Positions 8,419 to 16,155 of a DNA stretch of 64,000 nt are shown piece after piece. The notes beneath the pieces are model-generated. The model saw only the letters and a program-made list of their open reading frames with translations. It was not told the origin of the DNA and made no database searches. The position numbers and the translations under genes are program-made. The DNA is from CAXBBB01 sp963841855 (GTDB taxonomy: Bacteria; Bacteroidota; Rhodothermia; Rhodothermales; BA12), in NCBI GenBank assembly GCA_963841855.1, contig CAWJEJ010000001.1:186001-250000 (forward strand), in the 5' to 3' direction. Every line of letters begins with the position of its first letter. Position 1 is the first letter of the stretch.

Positions 8419-9750
8419 CTAACCCACTGTCTTCTCCGCCGTTGCCAAGACTTCCGCAGAGCCGCCCTCAGCGCGGGCGAAGTGCTGCGCCACCCGCTCG
8501 CGGTCGACGACCAGGCGGGCAGAGCGGTCGTACGTGAAGTAGTTATATACCCAGTTGACGTAGACGTTGGCCCGGTTGCGGAAGCCGACGAGCAGCGCCA
8601 GGTGGAGCCACGCCCACGCCTGCCACGCCACGAACCCGGTCAGTTTGATGCCGCCGGGGACCTCGGCGACGGCCGCGCCGCGCCCGATCGTCGCCATCGT
8701 GCCCTTGTCGACGTAGCGGAACGGGGCAGCGGGCGCTGTCTCGCCGCGCGCTTCGTCTGCCAGCCGCCGCGCCACGTATCGCGCCTGCTGCTGAGCGACC
8801 GGTGCGAGCTGCGGGAGCAGTCCTCCGTCCGGTCCGTGCGCGGCGGCGACGTCGCCGACTGCGTAGACGCCCTGGTGGCCCGCCACGGACACGTCGGAGC
8901 CGACCGTCACGCGTCCGCCTCGCTCCTGAGGCAGACCGAGGATCCCAGCCAGTCCGGCCGCTTTGACGCCTGCGGCCCACAGGACGGTCTGCGTGGGAAT
9001 CCGCTCTCCGTCGACGATGACGGCCTGGGCCACGCCCGCGCGTCCCTCGATCCGCTCGACAGCCTGGCCCAAGTGAACCTCGACGCCTCGCGCGCGCACT
9101 TCGCGAAGAGTGTAGGCGCGCAGGCTCTCGCTGTACGGGGAGAGCAAGGCGTCGCCCACCTCGACCAGCTCGATACGGGCCAGCGATGCGTCGAACTCGG
9201 GGAAGTCGGCGGCGAGGACCTGCTCGAACAACTCGCGCAGCGCCACCGATATCTCGACACCAGTCGGTCCGCCGCCGACGACGACGAACGTGAGCGCGCC
9301 CAAATCGGCTGCGGCCGGCGTGAGGGCCGTCTCCTCGAACCGGCGAATGATCCAGCTCCTCAGAGCCACGGCGTCCTCGAGGTGTTTGAGTCCGAACGCG
9401 AACTCTTCGACTCCGGGAACGCCGAACGAGGCGGTTTCGGCTCCAGCAGCCAGCACCAAGCGGTCGAACGGGATCGGGGCACCCTCAGCCGTGAGCAGCT
9501 CGCGGCGCTCCCAGTCGACACCCGTCGCCGCGGCCATGCGGAAGCGGACGTTGGACTGATCCTGAAACACGCCGCGGACCGAGTGAGCGATCTCTTCGGG
9601 TTCGAGTGCCGAGGTGGCGACTTGGTAGAGCAGCGGCTGGAAGAGGTGGTAGTTGTTGCGGTCGACGAGCGTCACTTCGACCGGTTCGCCTTCGAGCGCT
9701 TGGGCCAGTCTCAGCCCGCCGAATCCCGCGCCGACGCATACGACGCGCAG
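8419..9750 (-). CDS. NDH-2-like NAD(P)H dehydrogenase, 5' end disturbed
   Basis: Type II NADH:quinone oxidoreductase family (pyridine nucleotide-disulfide fold), single-subunit and non-proton-pumping, feeding electrons to quinones. The FAD dinucleotide motif VCVGAGFGGL, the NAD motif VVVGGGPTGVE, and the second FAD motif VYAVGDVAA are present. A C-terminal hydrophobic/aromatic region can sit on the membrane. The frame is open back to TAA at 9796-9798 but has no ATG before the FAD motif; CTG at 9750 or a downstream GTG at 9675 (which would delete the FAD motif) are the only choices. A Tat-like leader lies just upstream in the frame one base off (9711-9860), so the true gene probably spans 8419-9860 with a -1 frameshift. 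Confidence 0.8.
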   Translation of the reverse strand: MRVVCVGAGFGGLRLAQALEGEPVEVTLVDRNNYHLFQPLLYQVATSALEPEEIAHSVRGVFQDQSNVRFRMAAATGVDWERRELLTAEGAPIPFDRLVLAAGAETASFGVPGVEEFAFGLKHLEDAVALRSWIIRRFEETALTPAAADLGALTFVVVGGGPTGVEISVALRELFEQVLAADFPEFDASLARIELVEVGDALLSPYSESLRAYTLREVRARGVEVHLGQAVERIEGRAGVAQAVIVDGERIPTQTVLWAAGVKAAGLAGILGLPQERGGRVTVGSDVSVAGHQGVYAVGDVAAAHGPDGGLLPQLAPVAQQQARYVARRLADEARGETAPAAPFRYVDKGTMATIGRGAAVAEVPGGIKLTGFVAWQAWAWLHLALLVGFRNRANVYVNWVYNYFTYDRSARLVVDRERVAQHFARAEGGSAEVLATAEKTVG

Positions 9751-9860
9751 CGGATGTGTGCCAGCGGCGAGTGGGCGGCGGCGTTTGCGAAGTGCTTAAC
9801 GCCGACAGTGGCGGCACCGGCGGCTAGTAACGTGGCGAAGGCGCGACGAGAGGTGGACAT
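9711..9860 (-). other. Tat-like leader in a shifted frame before NDH-2
   Basis: ATG at 9860 opens a 49-codon frame starting MSTSRRAFATLLAAGAATV, a twin-arginine SRRAF followed by an Ala-rich hydrophobic stretch. It stops at 9711 inside the NDH-2 gene. A single -1 shift between about 9750 and 9795 would fuse it to the FAD-binding domain. This could be a sequence error, an inactivating indel, or programmed frameshifting; the first two are more likely. Confidence 0.5.
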
Positions 9861-10243
9861 AGGAATGTGTGTGAGATAAAAGGCCGCGGGCTGAACGGAT
9901 ACCAGGCCCGAAGTCTAACACCGCGACCTACTGACTCTGACGGGCTGCCCTTGAAGTCTCCACCTAGTCATCGCGAGCGGAGCGCGGCGATCTCCACCGG
10001 TCGACAGGCCCAGTGCGTCGCGCTCCGTTCGTGATGATTGAGCAGAGCAGTGAGTCACCCCGTCACTCTGACGCGGTCGCGGCATTAGCAGTGCGCGTTT
10101 ACGCCGTCATCCCGAACCTGTCGAAGAGTTTGCCCTCGACCTGATCGAAGGATCCCCTACTCGAACGCAGGAGATCCTTCGACGGGGCTTTTGGTGACGG
10201 AGACTAGACGCACCAGCATACCAGTTTCGACAACGAGCGGAAT
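9861..10243. other. Intergenic region of palindromic repeats
   Basis: About 380 bases without a gene. It contains an inverted-repeat unit at 9968-10037 and a 10-bp inverted repeat TCGAAGGATC/GATCCTTCGA at 10145-10182. The second lies after a CGTCATCCCGAAC sequence of the kind often repeated between genes. No U-tract follows on either strand, so I do not call it a terminator. Confidence 0.5.
9968..10037. repeat. Inverted-repeat-bounded intergenic unit A
   Basis: Left arm TCATCGCGAGCGGAGCGCGG and right arm ending CGCTCCGTTCGTGATGA are imperfect reverse complements about 25 bases apart. The same GTCATTGCGAGCGAAGC-like arms bound the unit at 14771-14876, so both belong to one dispersed family. 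Confidence 0.5.
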
Positions 10244-10620
10244 TTAGATCGACTGCTCGCAGGTTTCGACGAGGTCGCCGCTCGTGCCGTCGGTGTTGTG
10301 GCGGAAGAGCGTGCCTTCGGAGCCTGCGCCGCTGCCGCTGGTCCACCATTCCATATCGTCGCCGACGTAGCGCGCGCCGCTGCCCGATACGGCGACGTTC
10401 ATCTGAATCGTCCGGCCCTCGTAGTCGACGACGGCCGACTCGGTGGTGGGGTAGGACGCCGTCACCGTGCGACCGCTCTCGCACTGATAGGTCATCTGGG
10501 AGGTTGCCTGGATGGCTGGGTGGCTGACTCGGTCGTGCCGAGATTGTTGGTGGTGTCGACGTTGGGCGAGCCGCATCCGGCGACGACGGCGGCGAACAAG
10601 AGGACGAGGGTGGAGCGCAT
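10244..10620 (-). pseudogene. MliC-like lysozyme inhibitor lipoprotein, frameshifted
   Basis: From ATG at 10620 the frame gives a lipoprotein signal (MRSTLVLLFAAVVAGC, lipobox VAGC) and then ends at 10492. The MliC (C-type lysozyme inhibitor) domain, with CESGRTVTASYP, the hallmark SGSGARYVGDDMEWWTSG (18 residues) and a final Cys for the conserved disulfide, lies in the frame shifted by -1 and ends at 10244. The junction is at about 10500-10560. Either an indel pseudogene or a sequence error. The intact family member would be a periplasmic or outer-membrane inhibitor of lysozyme. Confidence 0.75.
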
Positions 10621-10684
10621 GGTGATGGCTGGACTGGTGGTGGAGGATAGCGCGAGAGAGCGCTGGGGAACCCAGAGTGGGTTA

Positions 10685-10699
10685 CGTGTTATAAACACG
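10685..10699. promoter_or_regulatory. Putative MarR operator 1 (before marR)
   Basis: CGTGTTATAAACACG is a perfect 15-bp palindrome centred on T10692, 27 bases before the marR GTG. Half-sites GTGTT-N3-AACAC recur once more at 11214-11226, before the next gene. The size, symmetry and position fit an autoregulatory MarR site. Confidence 0.65.
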
Positions 10700-10725
10700 C
10701 ACACAGATTTTGATACTGCCACATT

Positions 10726-11190
10726 GTGCCCTTATCGCCCGAACGCGAAACCTATCCAGCACCTCGCGCCAAGGGGATCGAGGCCAAAGCGGTGCTGGCT
10801 GTTCTGCGCACGGCTGCCCTGTTCGAACGCGACGTAGTCGAGACGCTCAAACCGCATGGACTCACGTCGCCGCAGTACAACGTGCTCCGCATCCTCCGAG
10901 GCGCAGGCGAGGCCGGACTGTGCCGCCACGAGATTTCAGACCGGCTCGTCAACCCAGGCCCCGACGTGACGCGGCTGCTCGACCGGCTAGACCAGGTAGG
11001 ACTGACCCGCCGCGCCCGAGACCCAAACGATCGCAGGCAGATGCGCGCGCACATCACCCCGCGCGGCCTGACGCTCCTCGCCGACCTCGACAGCGTACTC
11101 GGCGCCCTCCACCGCCGGCAGATCGGTCACCTCGGTGCCGACCGCCTCCAACACCTGATCGACCTCTCGACAGCGGCTCGAAAAAGCTGA
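10726..11190 (+). CDS. MarR-family transcriptional regulator (MhqR-like role)
   Basis: 154-aa winged-helix repressor. The HTH and wing occupy about residues 45-115 (LTSPQYNVLRILRGAG, ISDRLVNPGPDVTRLLDRL, and the wing with RARDPNDRRQMRAHIT). The DxRxxxxxLT-type MarR wing signature is clear. It has one cysteine (Cys66), so a one-Cys sensing mechanism is possible but not shown. GTG start at 10726. It precedes genes for thiol oxidoreductase, WrbA, dioxygenase and esterase, the gene set controlled by MhqR in Bacillus, and palindromes lie before it and before the next gene. I infer it represses this set in the absence of quinones or related electrophiles. Confidence 0.9.
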   Translation: MPLSPERETYPAPRAKGIEAKAVLAVLRTAALFERDVVETLKPHGLTSPQYNVLRILRGAGEAGLCRHEISDRLVNPGPDVTRLLDRLDQVGLTRRARDPNDRRQMRAHITPRGLTLLADLDSVLGALHRRQIGHLGADRLQHLIDLSTAARKS

Positions 11191-11213
11191 GACGTATCAT
11201 TTTAGTCAAAAGC

Positions 11214-11226
11214 GTGTTGTAAACAC
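11214..11226. promoter_or_regulatory. Putative MarR operator 2 (before the DsbA-like gene)
   Basis: GTGTTGTAAACAC repeats the half-sites of the palindrome before marR with one central change (A to G). It lies 46 bases before the ATG at 11272, positioned to control the downstream operon. Confidence 0.65.
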
Positions 11227-11271
11227 ATTTAGTTCACGTCCGCACCCCTACTCCCTCTCGACCTCGACATC

Positions 11272-11988
11272 ATGAACTCCGATCCCTCTTGCGACCCCGT
11301 CACCGGCGTGTGTACGCCCGCCGCGCTGGCACCGGTTGCCAACGAACACGCGCCTGCCGCTGATCGCGAACTGATCTACGTCGGCGATCCGATGTGCTCG
11401 GCGTGCTGGGGCCTGGCGCCCGACTTGAAGTCCGTGCAGGCGTGGGCGCGCGATCACGACCTGCCGTTCACGGTTCTCGTCGGCGGCCTTCGCCCCGGCG
11501 GCGGCGACGCCTGGAACGCCGAGTTTCGGAGCTTTCTCCGCCACGAGTGGGAGACGCTGTCTGCCCGCACCGGCCAACCCTTCGACACGACGTTTCTCGA
11601 CCGAGACGCGTTCGACTACGACACCGAACCGGCGTGCCGCGCCGTCGTCGTGGCGAGCGCGATGATGGACGACGTGTACCCGTTCTTCGCCTCCATCCAG
11701 CACCGGTTTTACGCCGAGGGCGAGGACCCTACGCAGACCGCATTTTACGACGCCGTCTGCCACGCCCACGGTCTCGACGCCGACGCCTTTCGCACGCGCT
11801 TCGGGTCGGCCCAGGCGCGAGACGCCACGCGTGCCGAGATGATGCGCGCTCGAAGCCTGGGTGCGCGTGCCTTCCCGACCGTCTTGCTCCGCGACGGCAC
11901 CGACGTGCACACCGTCGCCGTCGGGCTGGCTACCGCCGACGCGATGATCTCCACCATCCAGTCACTCACCGAAACCGTTTTGGCCTGA
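11272..11988 (+). CDS. DsbA/FrnE-family thiol oxidoreductase
   Basis: Thioredoxin-fold protein with helical insert, 238 aa, no signal peptide, so cytoplasmic like other FrnE-type proteins. Active site CSAC in the DPMCSACWG segment (about residues 41-49). The cis-proline loop is AFPTVLL near residue 200. An N-terminal Cys pair (CDPVTGVC, about residues 6-13) is an unusual extra and could bind metal or form a disulfide. First gene after the second putative MarR operator. A role in thiol repair or quinone stress is inferred from context. Confidence 0.85.
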   Translation: MNSDPSCDPVTGVCTPAALAPVANEHAPAADRELIYVGDPMCSACWGLAPDLKSVQAWARDHDLPFTVLVGGLRPGGGDAWNAEFRSFLRHEWETLSARTGQPFDTTFLDRDAFDYDTEPACRAVVVASAMMDDVYPFFASIQHRFYAEGEDPTQTAFYDAVCHAHGLDADAFRTRFGSAQARDATRAEMMRARSLGARAFPTVLLRDGTDVHTVAVGLATADAMISTIQSLTETVLA

Positions 11989-12042
11989 GACTCGCGGACG
12001 ACCCGCATTCTTTCACTCCCAACCACCCAATCCCTCGACACT

Positions 12043-12642
12043 ATGTCAGCCCCCAAAATCGCCGTGGTCTTTTACTCGACCTACGGACACAACTACAAAA
12101 TGGCGCAGGCCGCCGCCGAAGCCGCCCGCGAGGCCGGAGCCGAGGTTCGTCTGCTCAAAGTCAAGGAGACCGTGCCTCAGGGCGTGATCGACGCTCAGGA
12201 CGCGTGGAAGGCGCAGCAGGAAGTGCAGGCCGACGTGCCTGAGGCGACGCCCGACGATATGGAGTGGGCCGACGGATACTTCCTCTCTTCGCCCACACGG
12301 TTTGGCGGCGCGGCCAGCCAGATGCGCTCGTTCATCGACTCGCTCGGTGGCTTGTGGCAGAAGGGCGCCTTGGCCGACAAGACGTTTACGGCTATGGCGA
12401 GCGCCCAGAACCCCAATGGCGGTCAGGAGACGACGCTCCAGACGCTCTACATCACCGCGATGCACTGGGGCTGCATCCTCGTGCCCCCGGGATACTCGGG
12501 CGACGCGGTCTTCGCCGCCGGTGGAAACCCGTACGGTACGAGCGTGACAGCCGACGGACCAAGCGTTCCTGACGTCGAACTCGAAGCCGTCCGCCATCAG
12601 GCCCGCCGCCTGGCCGACTTCACCCAGCGGATCGCCTCCTGA
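12043..12642 (+). CDS. wrbA: NAD(P)H:quinone oxidoreductase, WrbA type
   Basis: Flavodoxin-like FMN enzyme that reduces quinones by two electrons, avoiding semiquinone radicals. 199 aa, the usual WrbA length. FMN phosphate loop STYGHNYKMA near residues 12-21, the WrbA-typical SPTRFGGAASQMRSFIDS around 84-101, and a GGQETT segment are present. It lies 54 bases after the DsbA-like gene and is followed by a hairpin terminator, so the operon may be attenuated here. Confidence 0.95.
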   Translation: MSAPKIAVVFYSTYGHNYKMAQAAAEAAREAGAEVRLLKVKETVPQGVIDAQDAWKAQQEVQADVPEATPDDMEWADGYFLSSPTRFGGAASQMRSFIDSLGGLWQKGALADKTFTAMASAQNPNGGQETTLQTLYITAMHWGCILVPPGYSGDAVFAAGGNPYGTSVTADGPSVPDVELEAVRHQARRLADFTQRIAS

Positions 12643-12649
12643 CCGATTC

Positions 12650-12687
12650 GGCGGATGCCCCACCAGCGGGCGTCCGCCGCTCTTTTC
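12650..12687 (+). terminator. Hairpin terminator after wrbA
   Basis: GGCGGATGCCC (12650-12660) pairs with GGGCGTCCGCC (12668-12678) around a 7-base loop; the single non-Watson-Crick pair is U-G in rightward RNA. CTCTTTTCCTC follows. The downstream dioxygenase gene begins 20 bases later, so some read-through or a further promoter is expected. Confidence 0.6.
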
Positions 12688-12706
12688 CTCGTTAGCACCT
12701 CCTCTC

Positions 12707-13645
12707 ATGTCCTCCCCCATTACCGGGCTCCACCACGTCACCGCCATTACGGGCGCGGCCCAGGCGAACGTGGATTTCTACGCCGGACGCTTGGGCCTTC
12801 GGCTCGTCAAGCAGACCGTCAACTTCGACGATCCCGGCACCTACCACCTCTACTATGCCGACGGCGACGTGCGTCCCGGCTCGGTCCTGACCTTCTTCCC
12901 ATGGGCGGGCGCCGCACCTGCTCGGCCTGGTCCGGGCGAGACGACGGCGACGGCCTACGCGGTCGCTCCGGGCGCCATCGACGCGTGGCAAGACGTGTTC
13001 GCCCAGGCAGGCGAGGATGTAGGCGAGCGGTTCGAGCGGTTCGGCGAAGAGGGCCTGCGCATCGTCGCGCCGGACGGCCTGGTGCTCGACCTGATCGAAA
13101 CGGACCAAGTCGACGGGCGCTGGACCGAGGGTCCGGTCCCTGTCGACCGCGCGCTGGGCGCCTTCCACAGCGTCACGCTCTGCTCGCGCGATCCGCAGGC
13201 GACCGCGCGCGTGCTGACCGAGGCCTACGGCTACAGCGAGCAGGGTCAGGAAGACGGACGGATCCGCTTCGTCAACGCCGCCGCTGGTCATGCCCGCTTT
13301 ATCGACCTCTCGTGCGAGGGCGTCGAGGGCATCGGCCGCAACGGCAGCGGAACGGTCCACCACATCGCCTTTCGCGCGCCGACCGACGAGGCCGAACTCC
13401 AGGTCCGCGAGGTGCTGCTCGGCATGGGCCTGCAACCGACGCCCGTGATCGACCGCCAGTACTTCCACTCGGTCTACACGCGCGAACCCGGCGGCATCCT
13501 GTTCGAAGTCGCGACCGATCCGCCCGGATTCGCCACCGACGAAGCGCCCGACGAACTGGGCCGCACGCTCCAACTGCCGCCACAGTACGAATCGCAGCGC
13601 GAACGCATCGCCGCCCGTCTCCAACCTCTCACTCTTCCCTACTGA
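12707..13645 (+). CDS. Ring-cleaving dioxygenase, VOC fold (MhqO-like)
   Basis: Two-domain vicinal-oxygen-chelate protein of 312 aa related to MhqA/MhqO/MhqE of Bacillus, linked to breakdown of hydroquinones. First VOC half begins GLHHVTAITG with metal His about residue 9; the second half has TVHHIAFR about residue 220 and the Glu ligand in ILFEVATDPPGF near 262. These supply the expected His-His-Glu metal triad. The stop overlaps the next ATG by one base (TGATG), so translation is probably coupled to the esterase gene, as in the Bacillus mhq clusters. Confidence 0.93.
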   Translation: MSSPITGLHHVTAITGAAQANVDFYAGRLGLRLVKQTVNFDDPGTYHLYYADGDVRPGSVLTFFPWAGAAPARPGPGETTATAYAVAPGAIDAWQDVFAQAGEDVGERFERFGEEGLRIVAPDGLVLDLIETDQVDGRWTEGPVPVDRALGAFHSVTLCSRDPQATARVLTEAYGYSEQGQEDGRIRFVNAAAGHARFIDLSCEGVEGIGRNGSGTVHHIAFRAPTDEAELQVREVLLGMGLQPTPVIDRQYFHSVYTREPGGILFEVATDPPGFATDEAPDELGRTLQLPPQYESQRERIAARLQPLTLPY

Positions 13646-14352
13646 TGTCCAACGACTTCCACACCGCCCAGCACGTCCACACGCTCGTCAACGCCGATTC
13701 GCCCCATACCGTCGTCGTTTTCTGCCACGGCAGAGGAGCCACGGCCCAGTCGATGGAGCCGCTCGCCCAGGCGATCGCGCGTCCCGGCGTCACCATCCTC
13801 GCGCCCCAGGCCGCCTCGATGGGCGGCGTGCCGCAGTGGTACCCCAACAGCTTTCTGGCGCCGCTCGAGCGCAACGAACCGGCCCTGAGTTCGGCTATCG
13901 CGGCCGTCGAAGGTGCCATCGAACAAGCACGTGGCCTGGGCGTGGCCGACGCTCAGATCGTGCTCGCCGGATTCAGCCAGGGCGCATGCCTCGCCGCCGA
14001 AGTCGGCGCGCGCAACGCCCGGCGCTGGGGCGGCATCGTAGCCCTCTCGGGCGCTCTGATCGGAACGGGCGAGGATCCCGACCCCACGCCCCGCGCCGAA
14101 CTGGCCGGAGCGGGCGGCACCTACCCCGAAAAGACGTTCGACTACGACGGCGACCTGGCCGGAACGACGGTCTTCCTGGGCTGCGCCGAGCGCGACCCAC
14201 ACATCCCGCTGGCCCGCCTCAACCGGACCGCCGACGTATCCACGGCCTTGGGCGGCGACGTGACCAAGCGCGTTTATCGAGACGGCATCCACGCCGTCGT
14301 GGACGACGAAGTCCAGTTCATGCAAGAACTCCTCGACTACCTCGCCTGCTGA
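13645..14352 (+). CDS. Phospholipase/carboxylesterase (MhqD-like alpha/beta hydrolase)
   Basis: 235-aa serine hydrolase of the carboxylesterase/phospholipase family. Oxyanion segment VVFCHGRGA near residue 30, nucleophile GFSQG around 110-114, and catalytic His in DGIHAV near 213. The ATG overlaps the previous stop by one base and the stop overlaps the cupin start by one base. The pairing of VOC dioxygenase with this hydrolase family is the mhqED/mhqOD arrangement; the natural substrate is unknown. Confidence 0.92.
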   Translation: MSNDFHTAQHVHTLVNADSPHTVVVFCHGRGATAQSMEPLAQAIARPGVTILAPQAASMGGVPQWYPNSFLAPLERNEPALSSAIAAVEGAIEQARGLGVADAQIVLAGFSQGACLAAEVGARNARRWGGIVALSGALIGTGEDPDPTPRAELAGAGGTYPEKTFDYDGDLAGTTVFLGCAERDPHIPLARLNRTADVSTALGGDVTKRVYRDGIHAVVDDEVQFMQELLDYLAC

Positions 14353-14744
14353 TGCCCTCGTTTTCCTTTACCCGCATCGCCTCGACCGACGACGGCGGCT
14401 CGCGCTTCATCGACGACGCCGCTCCGCTCCAGGATGGCGGCGACATCGGCCGCCTCACCGAAGCGTGGCCTGCAGCCAAAGTCTCGTTCCGCGAAACCGA
14501 CGACACCTACGACTGGGCACCCCACACCGCCCCGACCCGCCAACTCATCCTGCTGCTCGATGGCCAGATCGAGATCACCGTCGACGGCGAGGGCCAGCGC
14601 GAAACCCGCACCTTCTCAGGCGGCGACGTGCTGCTCGTCGAAGACGTGACGGGCCGCGGACACGCCACCCGCCAGCTCTCCAAAGGCATCCGCCGCTCCG
14701 TCTTCATCACCCTCCCCGATGGCGTGCTGACCCGCTCGGATTGA
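14352..14744 (+). CDS. Cupin-domain protein
   Basis: 130-aa single-cupin protein. A jelly-roll core is suggested by PTRQLILLLDGQIEITVDGE, followed by FSGGDVLLVEDVTGRGHATR with a metal-ligand-like GHATR. It starts in a one-base overlap with the esterase stop, so it is the last gene of the coupled dioxygenase-esterase-cupin set. It may bind a metal and act on ring-opened or aromatic compounds; this is context only. Confidence 0.85.
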   Translation: MPSFSFTRIASTDDGGSRFIDDAAPLQDGGDIGRLTEAWPAAKVSFRETDDTYDWAPHTAPTRQLILLLDGQIEITVDGEGQRETRTFSGGDVLLVEDVTGRGHATRQLSKGIRRSVFITLPDGVLTRSD

Positions 14745-14770
14745 TGCCAAACTGGATTGCCCAAGTAGCT

Positions 14771-14876
14771 GTCGTTGCGAGGAGCGAAGCAGCCTGCCCT
14801 GGACTTGATCCGGGGACGCGGCAACCTTACAGTCCAGCGCTCTGAATCGAGATTGCCACGCTTCGCTCGCAATGAC
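14771..14876. repeat. Inverted-repeat-bounded intergenic unit B
   Basis: GTCGTTGCGAGGAGCGAAGC at the left and GCTTCGCTCGCAATGAC at the right form imperfect inverted arms around about 70 bases. Same arm type as the unit at 9968-10037. Confidence 0.5.
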
Positions 14877-14975
14877 GAAGAGAGAAGCTATAGGCGTGAC
14901 TTGGACTCGGCTCTTCGCTCCGCGTGTAACTGGCAGCCTGACTTGGCTTCGTCGAAAGGCTGACCGGCCTGACTT

Positions 14976-15159
14976 CGGTCCGGCGTCTCGGACGTAGAGC
15001 GAAGAGAGCGGCCAGAATCGTCCTGTTTGAGCGCAGCATCACCGATGCGCAGCGAGTTTGGACGATTCTAGCGAACGTAGAGGCGCGTCAGCCGGGGCGA
15101 ATCCAGCCTTGATCTTTTGCTTCTTTTCGATCAAGCGAAAAGAAGGCCCCGCGCAGCGA
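14976..15159 (+). repeat. Intergenic hairpin repeat, copy 3
   Basis: Longest copy. Stem CTTCTTTTCG / CGAAAAGAAG (15120-15129 with 15136-15145), loop ATCAAG, tail GGCCCCGCGCAGCGA. The middle block TCTAGCGAACGTAGAGGCGC and GTCAGCCGGGGCGAATCCAG matches copy 1 with scattered changes. Confidence 0.75.
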
Positions 15160-15203
15160 AATCAAACCCAGCATCCCCCCACCCTCATCCCACCCCCCCC
15201 CCC

Positions 15204-16144
15204 ATGCCCTTCAAAACCCCAGGCCTCCACCACGTCACCGCCACCACCAGCGGCGACCAAGAAGACCTCGACTTCTTCGCCGGAACGCTCGGCCTCTCGC
15301 TCATCAAGCAGACCGTCAACTTCGACGACCACGACGTCTACCACTTCTACTACGCCGACGCCGCCGGCACACCGGGCACGGTCATGACGACGTTTCCCTA
15401 CGCAAGCAAGAACGTGCGCCAGGGCACGGACGGAGTCGGCATCACGAGCCTGGTCGCGTTCTCGGCGCCCGCCCAATCGCAAGCTTTTTGGGAGCAACGA
15501 TTCGCCGAGCGCGGTGTCGCGATGGAGCGCGCTCACGTGATGGGCCGTCCGGCGCTCCTGTTCGGCGATCCGTCGGGGCTGCCGCTGGCCCTCGCGTTTG
15601 GAGACGACGAGCGAGACGCCGCGCCCGGCCTGGACGTGGGCGTAGCGCTCCGCGGTGTGCTGGGCGTGCAACTCCGAGTTCGCGACGCAGCGCCTGTCGC
15701 CGCGTTTCTGGCGGACGGATTCGGGATGCAGGTCGATCAGACCGGACGGGATACGTCGCCCAGGCAGACGGCGGTGGTCCCGGGCGGATGGTCGAACTCG
15801 TCGAGGACTCGGGCGCACCCGACGCCAAGAACGGACTGGGCACGGTCCACCACGTCGCCTTCCGTGTGCGGACGGACGCCGAGCGCGACGCGCTGCACGA
15901 CCGTCTGGCCGCCGAGGGCGTGCGCGTGACCGAGACCAAAGACCGCACCTACTTCCGCTCAATCTACTTCCGCGACCGCCAGCGTACCGGCGGCGTGCTC
16001 TTCGAAGTGGCGACCGACGGCCCCGGCTTCGACCGCGACGAGCCTGCGGGCGCGCTGGGACGCGAACTCCGCTTGCCGCCCGGCATCGACGACGAGCAGG
16101 CCGTGCGTGCGGGCCTCGCCGACATCGTCATTCCGACACCGTAA
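15204..16144 (+). pseudogene. Second ring-cleaving VOC dioxygenase, frameshifted
   Basis: Paralogue of the gene at 12707. The first frame from ATG 15204 has GLHHVTATTSGD and VNFDDHDVYHFYYADAAG. After about 15770 homology continues in the frame shifted by -1 (MVELVEDSGAPDAKNGLGTV, then VHHVAFRVR and VLFEVATDGPGF) to the stop at 16144. The junction lies in a GC-rich stretch near 15765-15790 that includes CCCGGGCGG. If the shift is real, the second metal-binding half is lost; if it is a sequence error, this is an intact dioxygenase of about 313 aa. Confidence 0.8.
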
Positions 16145-16155
16145 GAGAGGCGGCT

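Larger units (their letters stand above)
14745..15203. other. Intergenic region, no gene, repeat-bearing
   Basis: 459 bases between the cupin gene and the second dioxygenase. It contains repeat unit B (14771-14876), copy 3 of the hairpin family (14976-15159) and a run of 12 C residues just before the ATG at 15204. No GTGTT-N3-AACAC palindrome is visible here. Confidence 0.55.

Noticed and set aside
9675..9675. GTG at 9675 as the NDH-2 start
   Set aside because: It would remove the FAD-binding GxGxxG motif that is clearly encoded upstream in the same frame.
8260..9879. 539-codon plus-strand frame over NDH-2
   Set aside because: Antisense shadow of the NDH-2 coding region, a common effect of high GC third positions.
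10145..10182. Inverted repeat after mliC as a terminator
   Set aside because: Stem is good but there is no U-run on either strand; treated as a repeat.
15058..15203. Peptide encoded by the hairpin repeat (KEGPAQR-type)
   Set aside because: The same translation appears by virtue of the repeat; frames around copies differ and have no start signal.
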